A stretch of DNA of 64,000 bases from an uncultured Mediterraneibacter sp. (GCF_934330165.1 NZ_CAKRGI010000007.1:1-64000); one strand, 5' to 3'. Positions 9,228 to 21,991 are shown, numbered from the stretch's first letter. Notes: generated by a model from the sequence alone, not told the origin. Program-made: numbers and translations.

Positions 9228-12200
9228 GGTTCTTCTCCCTTACTTGGTTCTTCTCTCTGTTCCTGCAGACTGATTTCTTCTGTCTGCGTATTTCTTCCTT
9301 TTGCTCCGTCTGAAACGGAATCCAGGATCTGCCGGACTTCTGTCTCATCCAGAATCTGCAGCAGACTCTCATAATATGCTTTATAAATCCTGTCTTCCTC
9401 AGCTTCGCTGTCCGGGACACGGATTCCGAAATCCACTGCCATAGATGCCAATGTGAATCCATCCATCTGCGGTGGCAGCTCTGCCCCCAGTGTCAGGATC
9501 CTTATTGATGTACAACCATCAAATGCACCTTTGCCGATCTTCTTAACTGTTGCCGGCAGTTCACTGTCAGGCAGGCTGATACAACCCTGAAACGCATTTG
9601 CTCCTATTTCTTCCAGATTGGTATATTTGTACAGTCCCCAGTTCAGCTCCTGCGTCGAAGTCAATGAAACGCAGCCCTCATAAGCACCTTCACCGATCCT
9701 CTTAAGTCCGCTGAATGCTGCTGCCGTTCCACCCGTCTTAAGCAGTTTCGAACAGTTCTTAAAACAATCCTTTGGATATTCTTCCAGTGCACCGTAAAAA
9801 CTAACATACTGGATATTGTCACAATCCATAAAACATCCCTCCCCCACTGCTGTCACACCGGCGGGAATACTTGGTGCTTTCAATGTGTCACAATTCCTGA
9901 ACGCATATTTTCCGATAACCTTCAGACCGGAATACTTACTTGTCAGCAGTGCAGTCATACCGGTGCAGCCCTCAAAAGCTGAATCTTCAATCACTTCCAG
10001 CTTTCCTCTTGCTTCATTTAATATTGCAAGCGTTGCCAGATTGCTGCAGCCTGCAAAGCATTCCTTTCCCCATACCCGGTTAACTGTACGGACTGATACG
10101 CAGCCTGCCTCTGTCAGACCTGTACAGTTTTTAAAGGCTCTTGTTCCGATCCTCTCAATACTGTAACTGCCATCCGATCTCCGGCTTGTTGTTCCTTCAC
10201 TTCCAATATCCACTGACTTTAAAGAAGTACAGTCCATAAAGGTTTCATCTCCCCATTCAGGTATACTTCCTCTCAATTCTATCCTTTCAAGTCCCTGACA
10301 GCCCTTAAAACACCGGTCACCAAGACTGATACTGGAATCTTCCGGCAGGATCAGAGAAACCAGTCCGTTACAGCCTGCAAAAGCATCCGCTTCAATCCGT
10401 ACTGTCCCTTCTGGCACCATGAAGTCTCCTTCATAATTTTCAGAAGCCTTCTTCAATATCATTCCTTCTTTTGTCTTTTCAAATAGAACACCCTTGATAA
10501 TCTCCTGGTTTTCGTTCCTTTCACTGATTACATTCTCTGCAGTTCCACTTCCATAAACTTCATCCATCACACCTTTGTACTGCTTTTGATAGATATTCAC
10601 CATTTCCCTGTCAACCCAGATATGTAAAAATACCGGAATTTCTTCTCCAAATGCACGGATTCCCAGTTCCGGCACTGCTTCTGAATTCAACTGGACGATT
10701 GAAAGACTCCGGCAATATTCAAAGCAATAATCCGGAATTTTTTTCAGCTTTGCCGGAAACTTCACTGTTGTCAGCCCCTCACAGCCTTCAAAGGTACGTT
10801 CTCCCATCTGCTCCAGTTCTTTCAGTCCGGTCAGATCTATTGCCTCCAGTTTAGAACATTGCCCAAAAGCCTGGACTCCCAGAACTTTCATCGTATCCTG
10901 TGCCTTTTCACCAAAGGTGACCGTTATCAGATTGCTGCAGCCATAAAAACTATATCTTCCAATTCCTTTTAATCCGGCATTGATCTCAACAAAAGTAATT
11001 CCTGTACAGTTTTCAAAAGCACCCTCACCAACACTGCTTATATTTTCCGGCAGGATAAAGCTTTTCAGACTCTGGCATCCATAAAATGCGGCAGTTCCAA
11101 TTGCTGTAAGCGTGTCAGTTCCCGGAACCGTATCCAGCGAACGGCATTCGTAAAATGCTCTGTCTCCAACAGATCTCAGATCTGACACTTCCACTTCTTT
11201 TAATTCTGTACAACCCTCGCACATTCCCTCCGGGATGTCAGTTACACCTTTGGGAATTGAAAGTGTTGTCAACATTTTACAGTCTTTGAAACACCTCTCT
11301 CCTATCTCTTTCAGAGAATTCTCATCCAAAAAGAGTATTTTCTCCAAAAAGCGGCAGTTTTCCAATGCTTTTTCATGCAGCTTTTCCGTATTCTTCTGAA
11401 TCTTCAGTGTCCCTTTCTGATCGGAAGATACCTTTAGCAGTTCTTTCTTACCGTCTGCCAGCACTCCATAGATACAAGTGCCTTCATATTCGAAACTTTT
11501 CCATCCTTCTCCCTTTGTAAATACCGATGCATCCGCAGGGATACCGTAATCTTTCTCCTTAAATAAGCCGGATTTTTCACTGACTACAGTTTTCAGTGCA
11601 GTACAGTTTGTCAAAGCTTCATCTTCTATTTCTTCAAGTGACTCCGGCAGATATAAAATTTCCAGAGTATCACACTCTTTCAGTGCATCCGCTTTGATAC
11701 TGACTGTTCCGGGTTTTACTTTAAGTTCTGTCAGCCCCGTATCATAAACAGACAGAAGGCTGTAAACAGCTTTTCCATCTTTTTCCTGCTTCTGGTAAAC
11801 TACTCCATCTTCATAAAGGTAACCCTTTTCATCTTCCTGTAAAAGTTTTTCTGCCGTACGCATTCCATAAACCGGATCCAGTACTTTCTTCCATTGTTCG
11901 ATATAAGACTGATACCCTGTCTCTGCATAAATCTTCAGATCCGGTACCTGATACCCCTTTTGGGGATCTCCGAAGACCGTCCCCGATACTTCGGTTCTTT
12001 TTCCCTGCAGCCGGACAGTTTCTACACTTTCCGGCAAGATCAATGCCCCAGACTCCAGCCTGGTCACCTGACCGCCCACTTTCAGTCCTGCAAGTTTTTT
12101 ACAACCGGAAAATGCTCCTTCTCCTATGCCGGTTACATCCTCTGGTATTACATATTCTCCCTGAATATCAGCGTCTACTGCTGCCAGTACTTCTCTTCGG

Positions 12201-14094
12201 TCTTTATAACGAAGTGTATTTTCATTCCCATAGCGATACAGATCTCTGCGTCCGTCTTCACACCCGAAGATCATCTTCTCTCCCTCTTCTTTAAAGGCAA
12301 GCTGATACTGCTTCCACACCGTATCCATCTCTGATACCGGCATAATGACTGTCCCCTGTCCTCCGGTCTTTTTCTGAATTTCCGGTGGTGTCATTCCTTC
12401 AAAATGAATTTCCGTCTCTGAAGTACTCCCTTCAAAGCAATTTTCTGCAAGCGTCATAACTTCTGCCGGAACGTTCACTTTTTTCTTTTTGCACGGAACA
12501 GACAAAAGTGTTCTCCCGTCAGCACTGTAGACTACTCCATCCTGAATTTTATATTTTCCATATACATGATAATCTCTCCCGCCGGCATAGTTATATTCCT
12601 GAAGATTCGGAAGGCATTCTGCGATACTCTTCCAGTTCACTGACTGTACACTCTCCGGAATCTCCAAAGTTGTTACAGACTCTGAAATCTGCTTCAGATC
12701 AATCTTTGTCACTCCCATTGGTACAGAAAGCACACTGTCCTCCCGGGTGTATGCCTCCAGCACCTGATCGGCTCTGTAATCCGGGGAATCCGCATCCGAC
12801 TCTGTCACTCTGCGGATTTTATATCCTTCCTCTACGTCTACTACAAAATTTATAATATTTTTCGGTGTAACCCAGTCTCCGCCCGGATAATACACATAAG
12901 AACAGGCATCCACAAGCTCCCGGTTATAAAAATTTCTAAATCCCTGTAGCATATTCGTCAGATATCCATCCTGCTCTTCCAGAAAGACAACACAGTTACA
13001 GCTGTCCTCTTTCACCTCTGCGAACGCTTCTTTCACATTCTGATTTCCCAGATATGCGATCATCGCCCTGAAGGTATCAGAAAGGTCAAAAACATCCCCT
13101 GTCGTGGAATAATTATGCTTCCGGTTATTCTCCCATATTTTCTGATAAACTTCCTGATCTAACAGATCTCTCAATGGTATTCCCGGATAACTGCTCTGAT
13201 AATATTCCCCGTTAAATTCCGCAAAAAATCCCACATTCAGAGTACTTTCAAGTACTTTATAATTTGCCCTTGCAGATAATCCTCCATAACTGAAGATCGC
13301 AATCTGCATCCCCCGTTTATTTGTAGACATCGTTACCTTATATCCGTCTCTTCCGCCATAGTGCAGTTCCCGTTTCGCACTGGTTCCGTCTGCTTCAAGA
13401 AAGGTAGCTGTCACCGTGGCATCTGTTCCCTGAAACTCATCTCCCACACTGTAATAAGCTCTGTTGATCTTTGCCGTAAGTGCCGTCAGACGGCCATACT
13501 CTGTCTCTTCAGGATCCTTGGGTTTTAACTGTTCATCTTCCCACACATTCGGTTTCTTAGGATCATCATCTTTTTTGTCTCCGCCATTTCCATGATCCGG
13601 ATTTTTTCCGTTACTGTCCGAATTATCATTGGAAGGCTTCTCTCCATTTCCTGTTCCATTCTGACCTCCGTTTATTCCACTGCCGTTCCCCGGCCGGGTC
13701 GGAAGGATACCGGGCTTATCTGTATCGACAAATTCAAAACCATTTCTATGATCCGTTGCATTGTCCGTTTCTGTTCCGTCGGCCTGTCTCAGAGAATCCG
13801 AAGAATTTTCCTTTAAAAGACCGGAATCCGAATCCTGCAGCAGTTCTTCTGCCAGTGCAAGCTGCTGCTTCTCCTTCTCCTGTGCAGTTTCATGACTGTC
13901 CTTATCTTTGTCTGCAAGATTAATGTCTTCTCCGCTTCCCGCAGTATAATCGAAATCTTCCGTATGATCCTGTCTGATAAAATGCTCATAATTCTCTGGT
14001 TTAAATAATACGTCTGCTCCCGATGCATTAATGAGCGTAACAGCCGCCGCACCAATCAATATCGCTCCCGCCACTATCTTCAATGGTCTTTTTT

Positions 14095-14110
<16 letters not shown>
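9224..14110 (-). CDS. giant BspA-type leucine-rich repeat surface protein
   Basis: A 1628-residue protein with a short basic N-terminus and a hydrophobic signal-anchor at about residues 9-30. Next comes a low-complexity region rich in G, N, D and K (about 120-200) and a bacterial Ig-like domain with Y-S-V-G-D-E-F near residue 218. From about residue 440 onward it carries many LRR_5 (BspA/TpLRR) repeats, recognisable by recurring CxxL, I-G-x-x-A-F and L-P-x-x-V patterns. There is no LPxTG motif, so it is probably held by its N-terminal anchor. GAAGGTGA precedes the ATG, and the 5' end overlaps the histidine kinase gene by 16 bases. BspA-type proteins often bind host or bacterial surfaces; the ligand here is unknown. 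Confidence 0.88.
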
Positions 14111-15855
<1,745 letters not shown>

Positions 15856-15969
15856 TAAGTCTTCTCCACTCTTTTTCTCTATTCCCGGCACGTTACACTT
15901 ATTTTTTATCATATCATATTTCTCTTTTTCTGTGGAGAAAAAGGTGGAGATTCCCTCATCTTTCCTCTC

Positions 15970-15984
15970 ATTATATGCTATACT
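15970..15984. promoter_or_regulatory. overlapping divergent -10 elements
   Basis: On the plus strand TGC-TATACT (15979-15984) is an extended -10 for the PqqD-kinase gene. On the minus strand TATAAT (15975-15970) suits the hybrid kinase operon. Neither has a clear -35. The overlap could make the two promoters exclusive. Confidence 0.45.
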
Positions 15985-16017
15985 TAACCCAAAAAAGAAA
16001 AGGAGTGCGGACAGATT

Positions 16018-17190
16018 ATGTTAGAACAACAGGATGGCTATGTATTAAGAAAAATAAACGGACAGACTTTGCTTCTTCCCTACGGACAGAAAGTTGCAGA
16101 TCAGCAGAGAGGGATCCTTCTCAATGAAACCGGTGAACTTCTCTGGAATACGTTACAGACTCCCATGGAAAGGGATGAACTTATTCAGATTCTCTACTCC
16201 CAATACCCCACCGGAACAGTCTCACCCGATCTTTTCCGAAGAGACATTCTTCAGTTTCTACAGCAACTGACTGCATTGGGCATTATAAGGGAATCTCTGC
16301 ATTCTGTCTGCAGGACTCCCTTTCATATCATGCAGATTGCCGGATTAACGATCGCTCTTTACGGCCCGGAAAATGTATTCCCGGCACAGTTTACACCGTT
16401 TTACCAGACTGGCTTTACAGCCGGATCTGACTCTTATGATATGAAAATTGAAGTCCTGCCCCATCTCCCTTCCAGCCACCAGAACGGTGTCCTGCTGCTC
16501 CGTAACAGTGAACTTTGCGTTTCTGAAATGGAAGATACCTATATTCTGCTCTTCCCTGCTATGGAGCAGCTTTCTGAAGTTTATCTGAAAAAAGATGGAA
16601 GCTATGCCCGGATTTATTGTAAGAATGCAGAGGCTCCTTCTATTTCGGAAAATATTTTTCATATCACCCGCCATCTTTTTCTTTATCTCGCACAAAAAAG
16701 GGGACTCTTTGCCATCCATTCAGCATCCATCCTCTATAAAGAAAAAGCCTGGCTCTTCTCCGGTCACTCCGGAATGGGAAAATCCACGCACACCGCCCTC
16801 TGGCATGAATCTCTGCAGGTTCCTTATCTGAATGGCGATCTCAATCTTTCAGGATTGAAAGACGGAAAGCCTTTTATATTTGGCATTCCATGGTGTGGAA
16901 CTTCTGGTCTTTCCACAGTCAGAGACTATCCTTTGGGTGGGATCATACTTCTTGGCAGAGATCAAAGCGATCATATTGAACCGCTCCTTCCTTATGAAAA
17001 GACTCTCCGGGTCATGCAGCGGATGATCTCTCCGGTATGGACAACAGAGTTACTGGATCAAAATCTGGAATTTTCACAGAAGCTGACAGAACAGATTCCA
17101 GTATGGCATTTTCTCTGCACAAAAAATATCTCTGCCGTTGCCAAGATCAGGGCAGAAATTGACCGGTGGGAAGCCTCGAATCCATCTTGA
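16018..17190 (+). CDS. PqqD domain fused to HPr-kinase-like domain
   Basis: A 390-residue soluble protein. Residues 1-92 match the PqqD fold, a peptide-binding winged helix that recognises leader peptides of modified ribosomal peptides. The C-terminal half (about 225-390) matches the HPr kinase/phosphorylase-like fold, with Walker A GHSGMGKST at 249-257 and an acidic YLNGDLN segment. Stand-alone kinases of this type phosphorylate lasso peptides in some Firmicutes (established for paeninodin-type clusters). The gene has its own extended -10 promoter and AAGGAG site. It sits 71 bases before the leader-bearing 128-residue gene, which is the obvious candidate substrate. That pairing is an inference from context; no lasso cyclase or protease is present. 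Confidence 0.85.
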   Translation: MLEQQDGYVLRKINGQTLLLPYGQKVADQQRGILLNETGELLWNTLQTPMERDELIQILYSQYPTGTVSPDLFRRDILQFLQQLTALGIIRESLHSVCRTPFHIMQIAGLTIALYGPENVFPAQFTPFYQTGFTAGSDSYDMKIEVLPHLPSSHQNGVLLLRNSELCVSEMEDTYILLFPAMEQLSEVYLKKDGSYARIYCKNAEAPSISENIFHITRHLFLYLAQKRGLFAIHSASILYKEKAWLFSGHSGMGKSTHTALWHESLQVPYLNGDLNLSGLKDGKPFIFGIPWCGTSGLSTVRDYPLGGIILLGRDQSDHIEPLLPYEKTLRVMQRMISPVWTTELLDQNLEFSQKLTEQIPVWHFLCTKNISAVAKIRAEIDRWEASNPS

Positions 17191-17261
17191 CTTTTATATC
17201 AGGTCGGTTATATTATAATAAGCAGTTAAAATATTATTTTTTTATAAAGGAGATGTTCAAT

Positions 17262-17648
17262 ATGACTAAGACTTACGAGAAACCAGTTGTAACAGTTGAC
17301 CCGGGGCTTGCCGAGGGCATCTATGCAGCCAGCGGTGCAAGTACAGGTAATCTGAATGTATCATATTACGGAGTGTGGGATAGATGGGGATCAAACGGCG
17401 GAAAAGGTCTTGCCATGGCAGACTGGTCTGAGATCAACGGCACAATTACTCTTAAGATAAACTTCAACGATACAATTGATCAGGTTGAAACCGATGATGC
17501 TTCTGTCCAGATTAGTTGGTCAGGAAAGACCGCAACTCTTACTTTTTCAAGCAGTGCCACTAACCCATTGACCATCGGAATTCATTTGAACCATGGTACA
17601 TCCATTGATGATCTCAAAATGACCGGCTTTACCTATACAGTAAACTAA
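17262..17648 (+). CDS. leader-bearing small protein, candidate modified peptide
   Basis: A 128-residue protein without a standard signal peptide. The first 25 residues look like a leader: YEKPVV at 4-9, then LAEGIYAASG around residues 15-24. The remainder is rich in Ser, Thr, Asn and Gly, has alternating beta-strand-like hydrophobics and no cysteine, and ends FTYTVN. The ATG at 17262 has AAAGGAGA nine bases upstream; the longer frame from 17166 would overlap the kinase gene and has no ribosome site. I recall comparable YxKP...AEGxYAASG starts on other gut Firmicute proteins but know no assigned function. It follows the PqqD-kinase gene and ends at a strong terminator. Confidence 0.7.
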   Translation: MTKTYEKPVVTVDPGLAEGIYAASGASTGNLNVSYYGVWDRWGSNGGKGLAMADWSEINGTITLKINFNDTIDQVETDDASVQISWSGKTATLTFSSSATNPLTIGIHLNHGTSIDDLKMTGFTYTVN

Positions 17649-17668
17649 TAAAAATATACGAAAGAAAA

Positions 17669-17709
17669 AGAGAAGTCGCAGTCCGCAAAAGACTGTACTT
17701 CTCTTTTTT
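17669..17709. terminator. bidirectional terminator
   Basis: A stem of 8 plus 5 base pairs (AGAGAAGT and CAGTC arms, 17669-17683 with 17691-17704) is followed by T runs on both strands. It separates the small protein gene (+) from the ABC exporter gene (-). Confidence 0.88.
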
Positions 17710-17727
17710 ATCCATCTTCAGTGCCCC

Positions 17728-19485
17728 CTAAAAATCTCTAACCATCTGTCCTATCTCTTCCTGACTCAGCACCTCACACTGCTTCTTTCTGATCGCATAT
17801 ACTCTCGTACAAAGATTCAGTACCGTTGGACGATGCGTTGTCACGATACAGGTTCTCGGATAAGTATCAGACATGATATTCTTCAAAACTCTGCGTTCCG
17901 TTGCCACATCCAGTGCCGAGGTTGCCTCATCCAGCAGCAATAACGGAGATCTTCGCAGCAATGCCCGGGCAATGGAGAGCCGTTGTGCCTGTCCCTCCGA
18001 AAATCCACCTCCCCGTTCCTTTACAGGAGCGTTGATCCCTTCCGGAAGCTTTTCCACAAATTCCCATGCACATGCCAGTTTCAATGTCTCTATTATCTCT
18101 TCATCTGTAGCATCCTGCCTGACATTTCTCATATTTTCTGCAATTGTCCCGGAAAACATCGTATTCCCCTGCGGTACATAGGAAAATAATTTTCTTGTGG
18201 ATGGTGTCAGGCAGAGACTTTCTTTTCCATCTTTTCCTGCACATACTTCTGCCACCCCGCTCTGTGCCCGGAGCAGGGAAAGTATCAGCCTGAGCATTGT
18301 CGTCTTTCCCTCTCCTGAAGGTCCTACCAATGCCACAATTTCATGCGGATATGCTTCCATGGAAGCCCGTTCAAAGACCTGCGTTCCCGTATGGTAGGTA
18401 TAGCTCAGATCTCTCAGCACCAGTCCAATTCCCTCTTCCCTGTACTTTTTTTCAAAACTTCGCACCTGTGCATCATGACTGTAATCCTCCTGTGGCATCT
18501 CTACAATATCCATCAGCCTGCCAGCCGATATAGTCAGGGAAACAGCTGTCGGGACAAGACTTGTCAGAGAATTAACTGCCGTAGTCAGAGTACCTGCCAA
18601 AGACAGAAACATCGTCATCGTACCATAGCTGATAACTCCGCTCCACACACGGTAAATTCCCCATCCATAACAGCTGTATGACACAATAAAACCTACCAGA
18701 CTCATCAGAACTGACGTAAATGCCGACATTTTCTGAAAATCCAGCCGCATCCCGATATATTCTTTCTGGAGTTCTTTCAGATGGTCAATGTAAAACCAGA
18801 TCAGATCAAATGCCTTGATCGTCTGAATATTTGAAAAAGTCTCCTGGTTGAATCCATAAAGCTTCGCATTCATTGCAGCACTTCGCTCATTATTGTTCTT
18901 CATCCGCCTGAGCAGCGGTTTTGACAACAATGCACTGAACGGAATACCCAGCAATGCAAAGACTGCAAAAGTCGGATCATAATACAGTACAATTCCCAAT
19001 GCACTTAGAAATTTAACGCAATAAATAATCAGATTCGGAATCCAGTTCAATACCCCATTTGAAATGTTGGAAGCGTCTGAACTCCACCTTGTAACAAGAT
19101 CTCCTGTATGATAAGTTGTCAGAGACTCCCAGTCTGTCACCATCATCTTTGCGAAAATATCATTCTTTATCTCTGCATCTACTCTCATACTGACAAGCGT
19201 CGATGCATAGGAAGTTGCCTGCGTAACTAAAATATTCACAACTGAAAATCCGATCAATGTCACAAAAGTCTTAATGAGCCTTCCGGTTTCATGACCGGTA
19301 ATAATATCAACCAGGTCTTTGGAAATGAGGCTCATTGAAAGAGATACCAAGGTTCCCATAATTCCGAGCAAGGTATAAAATATCATCGACTTCCAGTACC
19401 TGCGGGCATACTGGAAGATCCACCGGGGCCGGCTTAACATCTTACGCAGATCCCCTCTTTTTATCTTTTTCCACACGTGCTGCAT
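17728..19485 (-). CDS. ABC exporter, fused membrane and ATPase domains
   Basis: A 585-residue half-transporter. Six membrane segments span about residues 30-310. The ATPase domain carries Walker A GPSGEGKTT near 390, a signature reading FSEGQAQR in place of LSGGQ, Walker B LLLLDEATSAL, and the switch His in VTTHRP. It has no N-terminal C39 peptidase domain, so it would not itself trim a leader. It ends at the terminator shared with the small leader-bearing protein and is a candidate exporter for it. However, it lies 17 bases after the HPt gene and appears to be co-transcribed with that gene and the GGDEF/HD-GYP gene. Probably functions as a homodimer; substrate unknown. Confidence 0.88.
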   Translation of the reverse strand: MQHVWKKIKRGDLRKMLSRPRWIFQYARRYWKSMIFYTLLGIMGTLVSLSMSLISKDLVDIITGHETGRLIKTFVTLIGFSVVNILVTQATSYASTLVSMRVDAEIKNDIFAKMMVTDWESLTTYHTGDLVTRWSSDASNISNGVLNWIPNLIIYCVKFLSALGIVLYYDPTFAVFALLGIPFSALLSKPLLRRMKNNNERSAAMNAKLYGFNQETFSNIQTIKAFDLIWFYIDHLKELQKEYIGMRLDFQKMSAFTSVLMSLVGFIVSYSCYGWGIYRVWSGVISYGTMTMFLSLAGTLTTAVNSLTSLVPTAVSLTISAGRLMDIVEMPQEDYSHDAQVRSFEKKYREEGIGLVLRDLSYTYHTGTQVFERASMEAYPHEIVALVGPSGEGKTTMLRLILSLLRAQSGVAEVCAGKDGKESLCLTPSTRKLFSYVPQGNTMFSGTIAENMRNVRQDATDEEIIETLKLACAWEFVEKLPEGINAPVKERGGGFSEGQAQRLSIARALLRRSPLLLLDEATSALDVATERRVLKNIMSDTYPRTCIVTTHRPTVLNLCTRVYAIRKKQCEVLSQEEIGQMVRDF

Positions 19486-19502
19486 ATCGGTCTGTTCTTC
19501 TC

Positions 19503-19853
19503 CTATGCATCCAGTTGGTTCAGTGCATCGATCGTCCGGTTATATTCTTTCTCCACTTTTTCAAACTGCTCTTCACTTCCCTCCAGGCTTCCTCCACGCA
19601 GCATCTCTGTCAGGTCAGAGCTTACTTGATACAGACCGTCAAATCCCAAATTCAGACATACACCCTTCAGGGTATGTACCATACGGAAAGCTGTCTCTGC
19701 ATCTTTTGCATCCAATGCATTTTTCAGTTCCTGATAACTTGTATCTCCCAGAAATTTAACCGCAAACTTTTCGATCAGCTTTTCACTTCCGAATCTTCCA
19801 AGTACTTCATCATAACCTGCACCCATCATCCCATAACATTCTTTTATCGTCAT
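19503..19853 (-). CDS. HPt phosphotransfer protein
   Basis: A 116-residue single-domain histidine phosphotransfer protein. The phospho-acceptor His60 lies in the family motif HTLKG, with a following amphipathic helix and a LxxMLRGG-type stretch near 85. HPt proteins pass phosphoryl groups between receiver domains. The hybrid kinase at 14095 ends in a receiver, and the adjacent gene at 19877 contains one, so a relay between them is reasonable. It sits 23 bases after the GGDEF gene and 17 bases before the ABC gene, in one operon. Confidence 0.88.
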   Translation of the reverse strand: MTIKECYGMMGAGYDEVLGRFGSEKLIEKFAVKFLGDTSYQELKNALDAKDAETAFRMVHTLKGVCLNLGFDGLYQVSSDLTEMLRGGSLEGSEEQFEKVEKEYNRTIDALNQLDA

Positions 19854-19876
19854 CCGTTCATTCTCCTTTGTCTGTA

Positions 19877-21991
19877 TTATTTTCTATACCCATTTCCAGC
19901 TGTGCCCCCCCCGAAAAATCCGGGTGTATCCGGCTTTATATTCGGATATTCATTCTGGGAAATCACTTCCATAAAATACTTTTTCGTATTCTCATATTCA
20001 GCTTTTTCATGCTGCTCATTTGCCTTATCACCGTCCTGGTTACTCTCGGCAAGCCGCTTCTTTACCTTGTCCTGGATCTCTTCCAGGCATTCCAGCAGAA
20101 TGGGATTAAATGCCCCACACTCACCATTTCGGATCATTTCCATTGCCTTTTCATTGGAAAAGCCTTTCTTATAGCACCGCTCACTCACCAGAGCATCATA
20201 GACATCCGCCAGTGAAACAACCTGTGCCGCGATCGGGATCTGTTCACCTTTCAGTCCATCCGGATATCCTTTTCCATCATACCGTTCATGATGCCATCTG
20301 CAGATCTGATGTGCGAACTTTACAATTGGTTCGTCCTTGTACATTCCAAGTGTATCCAGAATAGAAGCTCCGATGGTCGTATGTGTATTCATGATCTTCC
20401 GTTCTTCCTCAGTCAGTCTGCCCGGCTTATTCAGGATCTTCTCATCAATTCCGATCTTTCCGATGTCATGCAGGGAAGATGCCGTCGTAATCGTCTGTCT
20501 GTCAGACCACGATAATCCATACCGGTCCGTCTTCCACGTCAGCCTTTCCAGCAACATCTCTGTCAAAAGATTAATATGCAGTACATGCAGACCGCTCTCT
20601 CCATTTCTGAACTCAACAATCTGACTTAATATACTGATCATCATCCTATTATTTTTCTCTTTTTCATAAACCTGTGCAGTGATCAGTCTTACCAGTCTTC
20701 TCTGCTTTGCATACAACTTGATCGTATTCAATACTCTCCGGTGTACGATACTTGCATCAAACGGTCTGTTGATAAAGTCGGATACTCCCTGATCATATGC
20801 CTGACGGATACTTGACACAGAATCATCACTGGAAATCATGATCACCGGGATCTTTTCAATAATATGCTGATCATTCATATATTCCAGTACTTTAAATCCA
20901 TCCATGAGCGGCATGACGATATCCAGAAGTACCAGTGAAATATCAGAATCCTTTTTGCAGATAATGTCCAGACACTCCTCACCATTTTTTGCTTCTACGA
21001 TCTCAAACTCGTCTTTTAATATCTCGGTAAGTATCATCCTGTTCATTTCTGAATCATCCACGATCAGGATCTTTTCACGCATCGGGATAAGCCCCTGGCT
21101 TTCTTCCGGCACATCAAACGACTGCTGCGTCTGTTCTTCCGTCACCACTTTGTTCTTGTCTCTTTTGGCACGGTACATACAACGATCGGCCCTTAACAGC
21201 GTCTCCCGGATCTCTTTTCCGTTCGTCAATGCACCTCCGATACTGATGGACAGATGAAGCTTCTCATACCCCGGCACAGTCTTCCTGTGGATATTATCCT
21301 TGATCTCTTCCAGTTTCCGTTCAAAGACATCCTCCTCCACATCCGGCATAATGATCAGAAACTCATCCCCTCCATACCGGATCACGCAATCCGTCTTCCT
21401 GATCGTCTTTTTAATGATACTGACAACCGTTTCCAGTGCCATATCTCCTGCGTTGTGTCCAAAGTTATCATTATAGAATTTAAAGTCATCTACATCCACC
21501 ATTGCAACACCCGCATCGATATGCTTTTTCCGCAAATGCTCCTCGTAATATCTGCGGTTATATACTCCTGTCAATGCATCTGTATACAATTCCTTTTTAT
21601 ATCCACTCAGCTTTTCAATCAGTGTACTGCTGATGCTCCGATCCACCAGTTCTCCGTCTCCGATCTTACTGATCATCTCCATGATGGCCGGTGTTCCGTC
21701 AACTTCTATATATTTTGCTATCACCTGATAAATATCATCACCGATCAGTTCCATCTTGGTCTTCTGATCATGTTCTGCCAGTACTCTCGCAGAAATACAG
21801 TTCTCACATCGATGACCTTTCTTCCAAAAGTCATAACACTGGCAGGATTTCGCTCTCACTTCATCATTATCCTTTATAATCACCTCATGAAGCAGATCTG
21901 CATCCAATATACGGACTACGTCAAATACCTTCTGCATCTGTGCAGCCATATTTTTTACTTCCTGTACAGTCATCTTAGAATCCGATCCCAT
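19877..21991 (-). CDS. GGDEF / receiver / HD-GYP cyclic di-GMP enzyme
   Basis: A 704-residue soluble regulator. Domains in order: an N-terminal PAS-like region with clustered cysteines (SCQCYDFW and CENC, about 48-62), a diguanylate cyclase with intact GGDEF (RYGGDEF) and an RKTD inhibitory site just before it, a receiver with its Asp in LVLLDIVMPLMDG, and an HD-GYP phosphodiesterase (HDIGKIGI, HHERYDGKGYPDG). Both catalytic sites look complete, so it could make and break cyclic di-GMP under phosphorylation control. The cysteines may bind a metal or sense redox state (inference). AAAGGA precedes the ATG. It heads the operon with HPt and the ABC exporter. Confidence 0.92.
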   Translation of the reverse strand: MGSDSKMTVQEVKNMAAQMQKVFDVVRILDADLLHEVIIKDNDEVRAKSCQCYDFWKKGHRCENCISARVLAEHDQKTKMELIGDDIYQVIAKYIEVDGTPAIMEMISKIGDGELVDRSISSTLIEKLSGYKKELYTDALTGVYNRRYYEEHLRKKHIDAGVAMVDVDDFKFYNDNFGHNAGDMALETVVSIIKKTIRKTDCVIRYGGDEFLIIMPDVEEDVFERKLEEIKDNIHRKTVPGYEKLHLSISIGGALTNGKEIRETLLRADRCMYRAKRDKNKVVTEEQTQQSFDVPEESQGLIPMREKILIVDDSEMNRMILTEILKDEFEIVEAKNGEECLDIICKKDSDISLVLLDIVMPLMDGFKVLEYMNDQHIIEKIPVIMISSDDSVSSIRQAYDQGVSDFINRPFDASIVHRRVLNTIKLYAKQRRLVRLITAQVYEKEKNNRMMISILSQIVEFRNGESGLHVLHINLLTEMLLERLTWKTDRYGLSWSDRQTITTASSLHDIGKIGIDEKILNKPGRLTEEERKIMNTHTTIGASILDTLGMYKDEPIVKFAHQICRWHHERYDGKGYPDGLKGEQIPIAAQVVSLADVYDALVSERCYKKGFSNEKAMEMIRNGECGAFNPILLECLEEIQDKVKKRLAESNQDGDKANEQHEKAEYENTKKYFMEVISQNEYPNIKPDTPGFFGGGTAGNGYRK

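Noticed and set aside
19515-20174. 219-residue plus-strand frame over HPt and GGDEF genes
   Set aside because: Antisense shadow with the hydrophobic, Cys/Phe-rich composition typical of reverse frames.
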